From: Phallusia mammillata
Lineage: Eukaryota > Chordata > Ascidiacea > Phlebobranchia > Ascidiidae
Direction: 5' to 3'
Assembly: GCA_003260075.1 (NCBI GenBank)
Contig: QLIY01000211.1
Span: forward strand, 131,257-195,256
Length of the DNA stretch: 64,000 bases
The translations under genes were made by a program, and so were the position numbers. This document shows positions 24,365-38,500 of the stretch, one piece after another. Each line of letters begins with the position of its first letter. Position 1 is the first letter of the stretch. The notes beneath the pieces are model-generated. The model saw only the letters and a list, made by a program, of their open reading frames with translations. It made no database searches and had not been told where the DNA came from.

Positions 24365-24742
24365 CCTTACCACAAACGGCCCGCGTACGCCTTCCAACAA
24401 TCAAAACAAATAAAAACAAAAATTTTGTGCCGTAGAACAAGGCAGGCTTATAATAAGGATATTATTAGCCTTCTCCGCTATGTCAGTCACAATAAATGCT
24501 ATCGCCGAATGTACCATGTACTTTGGAACACTATACACGGATCTGTTCATAAGTTTAATGACGAATATAACGACCCAAATAAACTGGTCTAACTGATGTT
24601 GCCTCTCATATTACTGATGCTCATGAGCATTCACCGAAACGTTTAAACAATAAAGAATGTCGCTTTTTACGTCTGTTTGGGCCGTTATAAACGTTATTAA
24701 ATCATACACAGTACTATTCCAATCTGACTCTTTATCCGATAC

Positions 24743-24903
24743 TTAATCGCGAACGGCCCGCGTATGCCCTTCCAACAAACATAACTGGCTGGAGTATTAA
24801 TCCCACCCTTCAGCACATCGACTAATTCGCGTAATTTGCTGTTAATCACCAAAACTGTCCCGTCTGCATTACGCGTTGACGATTTGCCGTGCAAGCATGT
24901 TAA
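24743..24903 (-). CDS. Candidate ectodomain exon of the nested membrane gene
   Basis: Open minus-strand stretch after AATCAG, encoding LTCLHGKSSTRNADGTVLVI and later ASYVCWKGIRGPFAIK before a GTATCG donor (a later GTACTG donor at 24714 is also possible). Two Cys about 45 residues apart resemble an Ig-like spacing, but no family is assigned. Confidence 0.3.
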
Positions 24904-25457
24904 CTGATTGTTGATCATTCAATGTTCAGTAATGGGAATTTCTGCCGCTGCAGATGTATTTTACGCATCGTTGGTCGAAAAGCATGGGTTTCAACACATT
25001 ATGGCGCTGCTTGGTTACTTTCAAAGTATAGCAAGATATTTATGACACACGAGCAAGAAACTTTGCGTAACAAATATCAACCAATTCTGGGTTTATATCA
25101 CCCCCACCCCCCAACTATATGGTAAACATAGGTCATTTGACTATTTCCATGTAACTATGTTAATTTTGCCAACCACTAAACTGTTAATGGTAAATAAACA
25201 AAAAAAACGAATTATTTTTTACTAACACAAAAATGCACGCGTTCATCATGTATTGACCCAGGTAAAACTTCTTTAAAACAGATTTTTCGTACATAAACGA
25301 CACGAATGTTTTTAAAACATGTTAGAAGTGGGTAAATATCTATATTTATTGTATTCAACTGACCTTGCCCTGCTCAGTTGTGCTTAAACTTGTTGATAGC
25401 TGATAATATACTTTGAACTTGCTTTTGAAACATCTAAACAGCAATCCGTAGCTTTAC

Positions 25458-25597
25458 TGTGAAGACGCACTTCACAATCCCTAGAGACGCCGCCAATATC
25501 TTTACCATCTCATATACAGCCCACGGCATTACAAGTTGCTCTTTGAGAACACCACAATCGACTTGACTTCTGTTGAACTCACATTTATCGCATATCG
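25458..25597 (-). CDS. Candidate ectodomain exon of the nested membrane gene
   Basis: 140 bases between AAACAG and a GTAAAG donor. It is open in a single useful frame, giving ICDKCEFNRSQVDCGVLKEQ, then LVMPWAVYEMVKILAASLG and IVKCVFT. It ends in phase 0 and could join the candidate at 24743-24903. Support is splice borders plus Cys-rich composition only. Confidence 0.3.
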
Positions 25598-27797
25598 CTG
25601 TTTGGTTTTCGTTTTCTGCGGGAAAATACTTGACGCAATACGGGCTTTTATTGTGAATCAGCGACGTACACCAAACACTGTTAGCCTACACCACCCACAA
25701 ATATCTTATGTTTTCAATTGATTGTAACTTTAGGACTTGGCCTGGCTCCATGAAAAACTTTGTTCGTATGTGGATTTTCAACAATCTTTGTGTAGACAAC
25801 AGTAAAGCGTGTTTATTGTAGATTTTTTAACTATATAGACGAACAGTATTTGACAGTCGACTTTACGAAGCTTGTTTTGTATACTTATGCCAGTGTTTCA
25901 ACGTGGAGATAAAAATCCCTACAAAGCGCTTCCATACGATTTCCTACAAATTGCTTAGTTTTTTTTGACAAATACTATCTAAGGGCGAGCATACCACATT
26001 TTTATCGACTGTTGGTGATTTTTCTTGATGCGTACTGGGTGGGTAAACTAGCTCCAAATGTCACCAGTTTCGTGTCAAGTCAGCAAATTCGCGTCTGCCG
26101 TGCAGTGATGTGGACTAGTATGCTATGCAGTATTGAACGGGTTTTGTGAGCGCGATTATGCAAGCATAGCAGAAGGTTTATAAACCAATCGATTTCCAAT
26201 ACCGACTCGAGTGTTTTGCTGCCGAATACACTTCGTGTTCCACCGATCCATAGAACGACTTACATAGTACTTTCTCGTCCACACGGTCTTTTCTTACAGC
26301 GCCTTTTATATTTTTATCCATTCAGCCTATGCGTGTACTGCCTGTATCAAGGTGTGATGATTGTTTTAACTTACTTTTCAAAGGTTTAGATATCCTGGCC
26401 TTTTTACCAAACTTTTCTGCGAATTTTTGACTGAGTTTTTTACTTCTACCTTTTAGTCGGGGTTTTTAATGCCTGAATCAAGATGTGATGAATGAAGTGT
26501 TCATATCCTGGCCTTTTTAACAAACATTTTTTCTGAAGCTGTTTATTGAAATAAAGTTGTATTGTGAGGTGTTACAATGGATTGAAAATACAAGTCGTAT
26601 AATGAACACCCTAAAACCGGTGGTGCACTTAGAAAAAGAACACTTAGAAAGACGGGTTCCACCAATTCAGTCTATTTTCTGCACTGACTCATGACTTTTT
26701 GCACAAGTTTTACGGCTGGTTGCTTTCGACGCGGATCGCACGCAACCCATGTTACAACTTGCATGTCGTATGCGCTTCGATACACGCAGTAATATTTCAA
26801 ATGCCAGTTCAGTGTTTAGCTCAGCCTAAGAACCCTGGTCTCAAATATATGTCTGTGACATTTTATCGTGATCCGCACAAAAAATGTATTTCAACTTAAT
26901 ACTGTATTTATTTCTGCACATTTTATTAGAATTTCAGCCAAGATAGTCTAGAACAGTGGTTCCCAATCTTTATACGAACTTCTCACTTAACAATTACAAA
27001 GATTTTCATTCTTCCCCAATAGACTACATATTAGATGCTAAACCTTACAAAGATCATTTAAAATTGGGTATTTTATCAACTTATTTTATCAACTATCAAA
27101 ATTCCCAGAGCCGAAGTTTTCATTTGCAAACCAAATCTACAAATAAAAGTAAATTCCACCCCACAATTTTTAAAATTCCTCCTCGCTTAGGAATCACTCA
27201 TCTAGTACCTACAGGGTTTAGAAACTGTACTGTGCTATGTCACATAAAACTGGTTTAAATAGAGGTATAAATCTGATATGCGTTTCTAAGATATTTGTGG
27301 TCGGTTTGAGCAAGTAATTAACCATTGGTCAAAATTCTTCGAACTTATGAGTGCCCGAATTTCCTGAAAATCGTCGTAATACTTCGATTTCCTGAGTTAG
27401 TCGTATTGAACAATAACATTCGCCGCGGTTGACTGCACGAAATGAAAATAAAGCATGTTTTTAAATACGCACCCAACAAGACCGAACATGTCACCGTATC
27501 AAAAACATCATGTTATTTTCAAACCGCATCTCCAGTTTGAACATCAAATGCGTCATAACTTAACCATCGCTATATACTGCCTTTGTTCGAATTGGTTTCC
27601 AGAACAACTCAGATTTTTTAAGATCCTTGTTGATAAGTAGCTTCAGGTGCAATTTTTCTCTTGGAAAATACAAATAAAAGCTTATACTCGCTACAACAAG
27701 CCACATACAAGCAGCACATCTCCTGCCAATTAAAGTCAAAAATCTTGCCAAATTTGAAACCAATGTCAACGCAGCCTGATGCCTTGGCGTAACAACA

Positions 27798-27803
<6 letters not shown>

Positions 27804-27863
<60 letters not shown>
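27804..27863. repeat. Poly(C) tract, 60 bases
   Basis: 60 uninterrupted C within CPSF2 intron 8. Both strands show 70-117-codon ORFs of Pro or Gly across it; these are artefacts of the run. Confidence 0.95.
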
Positions 27864-30749
27864 ACACAAAAAATACTCTTGCCCATACTATACTCTTCAG
27901 AAATTCTATACACCGTTATGCTTTTGGTTTACTTTACACAGTACTTATACGTTTCTCTTTGTTTCCAAATGTCTTTCGTTTTCGGCGTTAACATATGGCT
28001 AGGACTTGAAAATCTGCGTTTCCTTAGTACTGTCAAAAATTCTTTACACCTCTCTGCTTTATAGTGCATGGAACGTATGTTATTCTTTGTTCCTAAATAT
28101 CTTTCGGTTTGGGCTTTAACATGTGCTATGCTATCATTACTTCACAGTGTCCAACTTGTCTTTAAATTTTCTCATTTACGAGCGGACAAACAGTTTCCCT
28201 CCCACTGGGCTTGCGACCATTACTCAGTCTCACTACTGATTGCTTACAGACAAGACCCAACGCCTGCGTATCTTCAGTACTTCAGACCCTTTCGTCAAAC
28301 CGTTCTTCGACCCGTTCCGACTTTTCTTGTTCGAATCGTTTACTCGATCGATGACCAGTGATGAATTTTCCACGATTGATCTGTGTTTGGTGTTAGCTAT
28401 AGGAGCTTTTCCGATAGGCTCGATAAGCAAAAAGGCGCTTAAAGCTTCCGAAACCATCTGTCCAACACATTTAATATAAATTCTCGACAATCTTTAATGC
28501 ATGAGACGAATAGTTTTTTTTTTGTCCTTGGTAATTGTTACTACTTTCCTTGTGTGTCTGTTTGTGTTTTAAAACTTCAGGCTATCTGAGGTAAACTTTT
28601 CTAAATTCTAAAAAAAATCGAAATCTAAAAAACTTCGCGCGTCGTTTCTATTTCTTCTCAGGCGGCAAACTAAAAAAAGAATAATTCAAACTAAAAAACA
28701 GATATATATAATTCTTAGTTCTTACGTAATACAAAGATTGTTTTTTACTGATTAAACAAACTGGTTTTGTTGTCACTTAAATTTTGTCCATACAATCTTA
28801 ACAAAAGAAAAAACGTCGCGATACTCGTTAAAAATACCACCCTTGAAAAACTGACATGTTTCGAGAACTAGCCTTGACAGGGTCAGTGATCCGTGACGAA
28901 GGCGCGTGCTCGTGTTCGAAAGAAAACAACTTTTCCCTCTCATATCGACCTTAACCGTCCAGTTTCAGCACGCCATTTCAATTACACGTGGGGATAATTC
29001 TATTTCAAACCGCTTTTACGGTCGGACGCTTGCAAATTGGAACCATCCCCCGGGTGTGCTGTTTCGCCATCAAAAATCGTGAATATAAGATTCGAATTAC
29101 CCCTGTTTACACACCAGAAGCGGTTTCCGAACGAGTTTGGTGGATCAAAAGTCGGATGTTAATTTATTCGCTAAAATCAAACACCTAGTATCTGCTTGTA
29201 TTCGCACAGTTGTTGCTTCAAACCCTACCTCTTAGCCATAGGCCACCTACTTTTCAACTTTCGGGCTATTTCGGGATTTGTTGTTTAATACAACTGGGTT
29301 CGAGTCGAGTTTCGAGCTTGTAATTTCGAGTTGTGGTCAAATTCGTGCTCCAATTTTATGCCTGCTGACAACTCTACGTCCACTTGATAAACCATTAACC
29401 ACAATTCACGTGTCGTAAACGAGAAAAATCTAGCAAAACGCCACTAAAGATAAAAACGTTTCTCTACGGTGGGCGAAACCAAGCCTCGTAGCGGCGACCT
29501 GAAGACCCACAACAGAATGTCACTGAAAAGGTTTAGATCGCAATCAATCTATACTGACCTTATGCCAAGTGCCTCCGACGCCTTTATGTCTATTGCCTTC
29601 TGATATACAACCGAGAATATACATTACTACACAACTGTACTGATCTAATGCACTTTGACGGCTAACTTATTACTACTATAACTCACTAAGGACAGAACAT
29701 ACAAGGAAGAAAGTGCACCCTTCTTGCCCACAACAACATTGAACTTTCAATCTTACATGCATTTTGCCTTTGAACAACTAATTGCAAAGACCGAAACCAT
29801 GGCCTCGCACTGTAATTTGAAACCCCGAGACGAGCAGGTTTGGCCTTACTAAATACAACCTGCGTTGGTGTGCGGAACTTACGACGGCGGTGGTCATGTT
29901 ATTCGGGCGATTCTAAAACACACACATGTGCATGCCGATGTGCCGACCTTTGCGTTCCGGCAATAAACTAAAGCAATATAAACATATCTTTGTTGGTGTG
30001 TCACTTTCGTAAGGTTGCTTTGTCGGCGATTAGAGGCATTGGAAGGGAGACAACGTTTGGTCATTACACAGTTTGAAAGAAATGTTATTTATGACTTTGT
30101 ACGTCAGGAAACAACTTTATTGACTAATTGACACTGAAATCTCGCCGTTTTGCCTGCATTTACCCCCCTTGCCGTCAACAGCTTTGTTGTTAAAAGCGCA
30201 AAACTTGTGTGGAAAGTAATCACTTTATTATTTTTAACTGTCATTGTTTTTTCCCACAAACTTACTATTTTCAAACCTTAAAAATTTCCAGCAAGTACTG
30301 TGACGTCACTAACTTTGTGACGTAGCATACGTCATAATCTTAAAAGGTGGAGTCCGTGAGAGCGAAAACAAAAATAGACCGCGGCATCGCGTTGGCAGTG
30401 CTAAAAATCGCCGATGTCCGTCTGTGACGCTTATGATTGAATCATTGGTCAGGGGGGCACAATGCAACCCCGTCGTGCGTCCGCTGGACATCAAATTTGT
30501 CACACTTTCTTCACGAAAGCTGTACGCAGCTGGAGAGGCACTGGGAGCTTTTAATCTGACGCCTTTTACCGCTTTTTGATGTCGTTTTAAATCACATTTG
30601 CTCTTCGTTGTTTACCCAGATTTTTCATCGCATAGTTAAACGATGACTGATTCTACCTTTTTGGGGGCTTCAATTTTTCCATGCGTCTTTTCTATCATAA
30701 ATCGATTGTTAAAATTGGCTGAGGAAGCCACGGTTTAAGTGTAGCTGAC

Positions 30750-30961
30750 CTAATCTGTGTAGCTAATGCTGGACTTCCCTGCCCTTTACCACTGTACATT
30801 GCCACGGATATTACCAGTTCACCTTCTACGACATTCAAACAGTCATCGCAATTACAGCGTTTAAAGTCCACAGAAGACTGATGCCAAGGAGCCACGAGGT
30901 CCCTTGACGTAATCATGGAAGTCTGGCAACTCCTCTGGGAGCCAAGAGCGTTACATGTCGA
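30750..30961 (-). CDS. Candidate ectodomain exon of the nested membrane gene
   Basis: About 70 open codons between AATTCAG and AG|GTCAGC. Encodes STCNALGSQRSCQTSMITSR, later DFKRCNCDDCLNVVEGEL and ALATQIR. It looks extracellular. Its link to the gene at 18072-20048 is a guess based on strand and location in the same host intron. Confidence 0.3.
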
Positions 30962-33900
30962 CTGAATTCCCCCTCGACTGATCTACATAAACTCAAACCT
31001 CGTGCCTTGGCCTTGCTTACATAGGGTGTATTTTTGTTTACTTTCAAAACCAGTTTACGAACGAGACTTATTTAGGCGACCGTTTTGTCTGTCTGTGATC
31101 TGTGTTACCGACGAAGCAAAGTCGCAGAGTATTTAGTCATGAAATCACACATTTTAAAGTGACGATTTTAAAAGGCAACTAAAAATTGGCCCGTTTACTA
31201 CGCATAACAGGGTCCAAGTTTACCAAGACGTTGCACCTTAAAAAACTAAAGGTTTTTGAAGATTTAACGGCGTTTTTTTAATGGACATATTCTAGCTAAT
31301 CTTTACGCAACCATTGAAAGCCCGAATCGAAAACAAACGGTTTCTAAAAAAAGTGAATGACGTCACGCACTTTGTTCACTTGCTGTTTCGGCCAGTGACT
31401 GGTATTTTTGGCCAGGAATTAAAGCACGTTGAAGCGGGTGACAGAAACGCAATTACAGGCATTAATAAAAAAATTGGCATCTTTCAATTGAAATCCGTGC
31501 CAAGCCCACAACCTAACTCAGCAAAAAATTGTTTATGATTTGCGCATTTGTACAGAAACTTCTTGCATCATTATTATTCCTGGTCACTTTCTCAAGTCTG
31601 ACGCATTAGTTTGTTTGGTGACGCATTTAAACTTTCCCGCTAATTGCTAGTATCCTAAAAAACCATTTCTCCTAAAATCGGCCAAATCATTCACACTGGA
31701 AGATGCTGAAGGGAAATCTTGAGTGCTGACTTTGTCACCAATGTGTTAATGCGCCACATTTGCTTTGATCAGCAAATTTACTGTTTACGATGGGGATTAA
31801 AGCGTGAGAAAATGACTTTAGGAATACATCAGTTAAAAAAGTTAAAATATTACAAAATTTATTGTTTAAGCCTTGCTTTGTTTGTTTAACCTTTATGAGT
31901 AAACGATAAAAAACCGCCTTTAATCTATCAGAATTTGATTATCTGGTAAGGTAAAGTTTTTTTTAATTAAAAGAATAATACGATCACGCAAAACATCTTG
32001 TTACGTGTTCTGTGCCCACTGAATAGTCAAAAATAAGTTTGTGTTGTACCACTGCACTGTACTGAAACAAACGCCTTTAATGTAGATTTTTTTGTCAACA
32101 GTGCATCCAGTCTTTGTTATCGTGTTATTTCAAACCAATCCGCGCTATTCCTGTTGTATATCCACGCGCAACCTTTGATCTTTGACCCGATTAAACGGTC
32201 GACTCGCCTGTTTTAACTTTCTACGGCGCGTACAAATATCTCATCACGGGTAAAACTATTGGAGAAAAAAATTCAAAACAAAACAAAACACTACTTCCTT
32301 TAAACTCTAGTGTGCAACTTTTAGCTCTCTAGTTTTCCTGAACCTTTGAATCTATTTCAAAACATGCTTCTTTTGGCTTTTACCTAACCTCAAATATATT
32401 TTTGACAAGTCCAACCCCATGTTCAAGGTAATACAGTCAGTTTCCAACTTCCAACTTCCAACTTGACTTTCTCTGTATCCAACCTACCTACCTACATCGT
32501 CTCGTGTTGTCAAAACAAGGACTCCGCAGCCACAAATGGGAAAATCGCTTTATGGCCTCGACTATCGACTCAATTGTGTTGTCGTTCAGATACTTAAGTA
32601 GTGCGTGGAGTCTCGATTATATTTGCATTTTCCCTGTCGCTACCGTGAAGGGCCCAGGACTTTCGTTTTTTCTGTATCGCCCACTTGTTGATGATGAACG
32701 AGTCGTCGAGCGTTTAATGTTGGTTGTGTATAGGATATGAAATCGTTAAAATTGAGTCTGTGGAAATAGATGGTCCCAAATCGCTTACAGAGTACAAACG
32801 CTGAAAACTAATGATGTTTCCTTTCTAAGAGGCAAAACATTTGATCAACTATACATTCACCATCAAATTGCACAAAAATTGGCATTGTCCTGGCACAAGC
32901 CCTGTATATAGCAGCAAAACGATGTGAAAATATGTAGTCAGTTTATGGAAACTTGAATATATTTTTCAATAGAGCTTTGTGCATTAATTTTGGATGTCAT
33001 TTCAATTATTATTTCATCTGCTTATGACATATAGAATAAAACATCACACTAAATTGCCCTATTGGTTTAAAAGTTTCATGACGAATATAACGGTCATAAC
33101 ATGTACAAAGCGATATGCTTTATTATCATAAAAAATCAAAATCTTAACTAAGTAACTTAATTCCAAAAATGGTCATGGGTTTGGTGAAATCATTACTCGA
33201 AAACCGCTTCAATCTTTACACACAAACATTTATGTGACGCACGACGCTCAATCACACGTCCGATATCGAAAATCTAATCCTTTGTGGCTTGCGTGGGATT
33301 TTATCGAGTTTTAGTCCATTTGCGGAGATTGTAATCGCTCGTGTGGCCTTGTAAGCTGGGAACATTTTGATGACTTGTTGGTGTTTTGTATTGTCTGCTT
33401 CTTGATGGATGCCATTCAACTATATGTGTTGGTACAAGTTAAAATCACTCTGTTTGGGCGTTGTTCGTGATACGTTTTATACCCGTTGTTTGATACGTGT
33501 GGACTTATATAGCCAAATTTCACTTCTAAATTTGCTTTGTGATTTCGTTTTTTATTCTCCACGAGTTTTAACTTTAAGATTGTAAGATCCGTTAGAGATG
33601 TTTTTGTAAGTATGGTTTTCTTAAGTTTGTTTTGGGCAATAAAACGTGAACAAACCTAAAATGACCGACACATCATATGGAAACCCACAGAGACTAAAAA
33701 TACATTGCTTACCCATTAACAAGTTATACACAAGGACTCATGGCCAAAGTCGTCGCATAACTCTCAAAAGTAACTCAATTCTCTCTGCGGAATAGTGACA
33801 TTTCCCTTAACGACAGTCTTATGTTGCCGTGCATTCCTGTCTGTCAAACTTTTACCTCTGTGGCACAACTGTATACACTAAACAGCTGCCAAATTGTTGT

Positions 33901-35530
33901 GGTGTTTTGGGGCGCCTGTGAAACCGCAATGAACTTTTTGTGCAGGTTTGTCGTCACGCGAATGCCCCACGCTGTAACAACATACGAATATGGTAAACGG
34001 ACAAGACCACATAGGCTTTATACCTCTACGTACATCGATTCAATAGGTGTTAACCGTCTGTGTGATTTTCACCACCGTTGTGAAATTAGGAAAATGATTT
34101 GTCTTAAAGATCCAGTTGACGAAAATGCCTGTTTATTAGTTTTTCGCTGGTTTACAAACAAGCTTCCTGCAACCATTTGTTTCCAAGTCAGGGTTGTAAG
34201 TCGTGTCGGTTTCAGGTTTCTAATGCCGGCCCCAAAACGTCATGTTTGAGCCATTGTCAGTTTTTTGTCCAATGTATGTTTTCTCTATTATATTCTGTGC
34301 AGTCGCTGTACTTTCGCTGGCTTCAAGTATAGGCCTGTCAATCAAACTTTCAGGCTCTAACGGGCTTTTTGAAAACGATTCGGGTTGGGACGGGGTTTCC
34401 ATCTTATACTTTTGTGCTCGGGCTAGTTTGGGGCTCAAATTTCGTGTCCGCATACAACTCTGGTGCAAGTTGTTGATTGGCCCGATATAACAAGTAGAAA
34501 AAAATCAAAGGTGTTTGGTCAAGATTTGGTGGTGCTTGGAACTGATTTTATTGGAATCCCAACATGTCTTCCTAAATATGTCTTAATTATTTCTTCCTGG
34601 TTGCAAGTATTTTGATTTCAGAAATCCACACAAACAAGCACAGACCAACAGTACAAAATTAAATTCAAGTTGTAATTGACATTGTAGCTTGAAATATTTG
34701 TAAATGTTTTTTGATCCTATATCGCACGCGCGGTTTCCTTGCATCAAGTGTTAAAATGCGACAGACGCCATATGTTTTCCACGCTCCCGTGCTGCTGCGA
34801 CCACAACGATATGAATTCGCGATTACGTAATGCTCGTACCCATATGGCGGCTCACACCAGCAGATCTACGATTAAGATTAAAAGCCATGCGAACGGGATT
34901 TTAATGACGGAAAATCGAATTCGAAATTTCATTTTTTTTGTTGTTGACCCACTTTCTGACTAACATAATCCACGTGAAAACCTGGAATACAAATTTCAAA
35001 ACTTTTCCATCACCGGTAATTTTTTCGAAAACTAAACTATTTCAGGGCCGAAAATAATTGCTTTTAAATGCGAAAATTGTGTTGTCATTTCACTGGCTTG
35101 TCGTTTTGGTTGTTTGCTTTTCGATTCTGAGACGTTTTTGTTTCACGCATAGTCGGCTTCTGTGAAACAGATGTTCCTTTGTTGAAATAAACGAAATTGT
35201 CTTGACTAAATGCTCCCAAATTCGTCTCATGTGCATGTAGTCGAAAACACTAGTGTCGCTTTGTGGACATTAGATCTGCGAAGCAATTTGTCACAAAGTA
35301 AACCTTAAAATAATTGTACAACCCTTATTGGGCGAAACTGTAATTTTTTGTATATTACATGCTTCCAAAAATAGTCAGTTAGTTTCTTTGGTTGGTTTTG
35401 GTATTTTTGTTTTGGTATATAAATGAATGACTGCAGCACTATGTTATAAATTCTTTGTTAATGTACGAACTTTTGTCTGTGAAAGTTTTTATTCAGTGTT
35501 TTTACGTTGCCTTTTTTATGTATTGTGCAG

Positions 35531-38500
35531 GTTGAATGGATGAGCGATAAAATCATCAACTCGTTTACCGATCAACGAAACAATCCATTCCAATTTAAAC
35601 ATCTCAAATTATGCCACAATCTCGGTGACCTGGCACAGGTTCCCCAACCCAAGGTAATTATAGAAGCTAATTGTTACAACCGATACAACATGACTTAAAA
35701 ACCTTAAAGCAGGAAATATGACGACACATGTTTATACTGAGCAAAAAAGTATTTGTATAAAATGATTTCCTTTCAAATTTATTCTTTTAATTATTTTTAG
35801 GTTTTTATTATTTTAGTCAGTAGTACTAATTTCAATTTTAAAACATCGAGTGGATTTTTACCTCATGAACCATTGCCACAAAAGGAGTTTATTTAAGAAT
35901 CGTTAGATGATGCAATGCTTCACACACCAAGCACGACTCCATGCATAACGGTTGTACTTTAAACTTAAAAAACATGTTTACCACATTTGCACTTAAATAT
36001 ATACCGACCGCATTAATGTTTCAAAATCAGTCACATAATGTAAAATCACAGCTTGTGGTAAAATCTAAACTTACGACTCCCAAGTTTTAAATTCCAACCG
36101 AATAACTTAGCGCCACCCGCCATCGCCGCGTTGGCCAAATATTACTCTCAATATTTTATGTTTATGCTTGTTCAGTGTGTGCTCGCCAGCACCATTGACA
36201 TGCAGAGTGGATTTTCCCGTCAACTTTTCGTCCGCTGGTGTTCCGACCCACGCAATGCAGTGATTGTCACAGGCAGAACCGCGAAGGGTACTTTGGCGCG
36301 CACTCTCATTGATGACCCAACTATTTCGCATCTAAATTTGGAGGTATAGGCTGCTGTTAAGTGGCTTAGTGTTGAATGTTTTTCTTGTTATAGTGTATGT
36401 ACAACCACTGTTGTAGCATCACAATTGTTGATTACAAACATTTTGCAGAAAACCAATAAACTAAGAACTATTTGTGTATTTACTGATCGGTAATATTATG
36501 TGCATTTTGTTGCAATTGTTAAAGCGCTATTTTTCTCCATTTGAAACTTTATACTATTTGCATATTCTTGTAAACAAACATCCAAATCAAACAAATGAGA
36601 CCTAATTTATATTTGCTGTTTCGCCCTTGCAAATGTGTGTCATAAATTACCAAAAAAATCTCGTAAGTTACAACACAAGTTTCACCACAAGGACAAACTT
36701 GTATAAGTGCTTAGGGAACATTTTCCTGACATGAAAAAATGATTTATTTTTTCAGATATATAAACGCGTCCCTCTGGTTGGTGAAGAACTTGACCAGTTC
36801 GAGCGCCAGAGAGCAGCTAAAAAGGCCTCGGAAGTTAAAAAGTGAGTTTTGTTGTGCTAAAAACGAGAAATTATTTTTTTTATTTCAAGATGATAAAAAA
36901 TGCATGGATGGCCCCCTCGTTGAACCGTTTTAGTCGATATTTGGATTTTTACACGGCGAAATTATGTTTGTGTGGTTTTTGATTTGATACAAAACGTTAT
37001 GTGTCCGTTTTTACTGGTTCAATTTTGGGGCAAATTTGTAATGTTGCACTATAAAGGGGTTATAAAAATTTATTCCGCCCTTGTTTATATTGAACCCAAT
37101 CAAACCATTAAATTATAAAGCTCGAAAATGGTTTAAGCTCATATTAAATGCCTAGTCTAAGCTTCAGTATCTGAGTGCAGTTCACCTATGTGCTATTTGG
37201 CATGATAAAATATTGCATGTTTTTGAAGATGCATTTGGCCATCGCGTGAAACGTATAACTTGAGAAAATGTTACAAACCAATGTGTCAGTTCTTGAGGGC
37301 GCTATAAACACCTTGTTCTGTACATTGAAGGGACATTCCGACCAACGTTATGTTGCAATCTCGTCTAATTAACACAACGTTGCCGATTTTATTTTATCGT
37401 GCGTGTAAAGTTGACGTTAATTTAACGACACTCGTAACCGATATTTACGACCAGAGGTCAAATGGGTTCATCTCTTAGAAATGACTCGTCACTTCACAAA
37501 CAATTTCCCCATTAAACAGTAAAAACATGTCAGTGTATGAAATAAAGGATAGTATACAATGGTATGAATTTCCTGTTGCGATTATTGTGTAGGTAACGTG
37601 CTGGGAATAATGGTGTTGGTCAGCTCTCATTTTTGGCCAAATCAAGGTCTTCCGTGCTTATGTTAATTTTTTGATTTTTTTCGCGTATTTCAATCAAAGC
37701 GCACGTATTTACTATTTCACGTTTTGTCGTTTGCTGGTAAGTGTTAATTATATTGATTTTGATGCGAAATTTAGTTTTATGAGGACCTATGATGTGCACT
37801 AAAACATAACCCAAATGTAAATGTGGATGTGCTAATTTTAGGAGATTTGGAATTGGCTAAGTAACATTTTCTTTAAACACATTAATTTGCGTCAGTACTT
37901 TTGTAACACAAATACAAATAGGCATATCGTTATTCATGTTTGCATAACTTGGTCTCATCCAGATACAAATATGTATATTATTCTTATCACTGATGTCTTG
38001 AAGGTTTGAAGACGAATCGAGCGATGAAAGTGACGTTGAAGATGCTTCTAAACCCGGTCAAGTTCAACACGATTTTCTCGTCACAGCTGACGTAAGTAGA
38101 AGTGACATCAGCCATGTTTATTCAGTGGTTGTCATTGGACCGAAAATCATTTTCTTTACGGTTTTCTCTTTTGCATTACCAGACCACTGTATCAAACATA
38201 ATTTTTTTATAGCCACCCAAGAAGGGAGGGGGATTTTTCAAACAAGCTAAAAAGACATATCCAATGTTTCCATACGTCGAACAGCGCCTCAAGTGGGACG
38301 AATATGGCGAGTTTATCAAGTAAGCTGTTTTATTTTGTATTGGAATTTTTTGCGCTAAGGTTATAGCGCGCATTGATCTGCGTTTTGAAATGTTTTCGTT
38401 CTGTTACCTTTTTTAAAAGCTAGGTCAAACACTGTTAACATTTTTTAGTCCCGAAGATTACAGACTTAATGAGATAGCGATGCTGGAGGAAGAGGTGGAA

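Larger units (their letters stand above)
13751..35530 (+). other. CPSF2 intron 8 (21.8 kb), host of a nested gene
   Basis: Bounded by a GT donor after 13750 and the acceptor TATTGTGCAG at 35521-35530; exons on both sides keep phase 0. All other CPSF2 introns are below about 2 kb. It contains the minus-strand membrane protein gene at 18072-20048, candidate minus-strand exons at 21484-30961, hAT-like elements at 14113 and 23921, and a poly(C) tract at 27804-27863. Outside these I see nothing clearly functional in 15346-18071 and 31000-35500. Confidence 0.9.

Noticed and set aside
26954..27234. CAGTGGTTCCCAATC start resembling a hAT terminus
   Set aside because: No convincing matching right terminus or 8-bp duplication found.
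27560..27991. Poly-Pro and poly-Gly ORFs across the C tract
   Set aside because: Produced by the homopolymer alone; same for the plus-strand ORF at 18402-18638 and 62807-62995.
28990..29160. Coding-like minus-strand stretch (FDPPNSFGNRFWCV)
   Set aside because: An in-frame TAA precedes it with no AG acceptor between, so it cannot be a simple exon.
33821..34249. 142-codon plus-strand ORF in CPSF2 intron 8
   Set aside because: Longest unsupported ORF here, but no similarity, no start context and no neighbouring exon; CPSF2 splices past it in phase 0.
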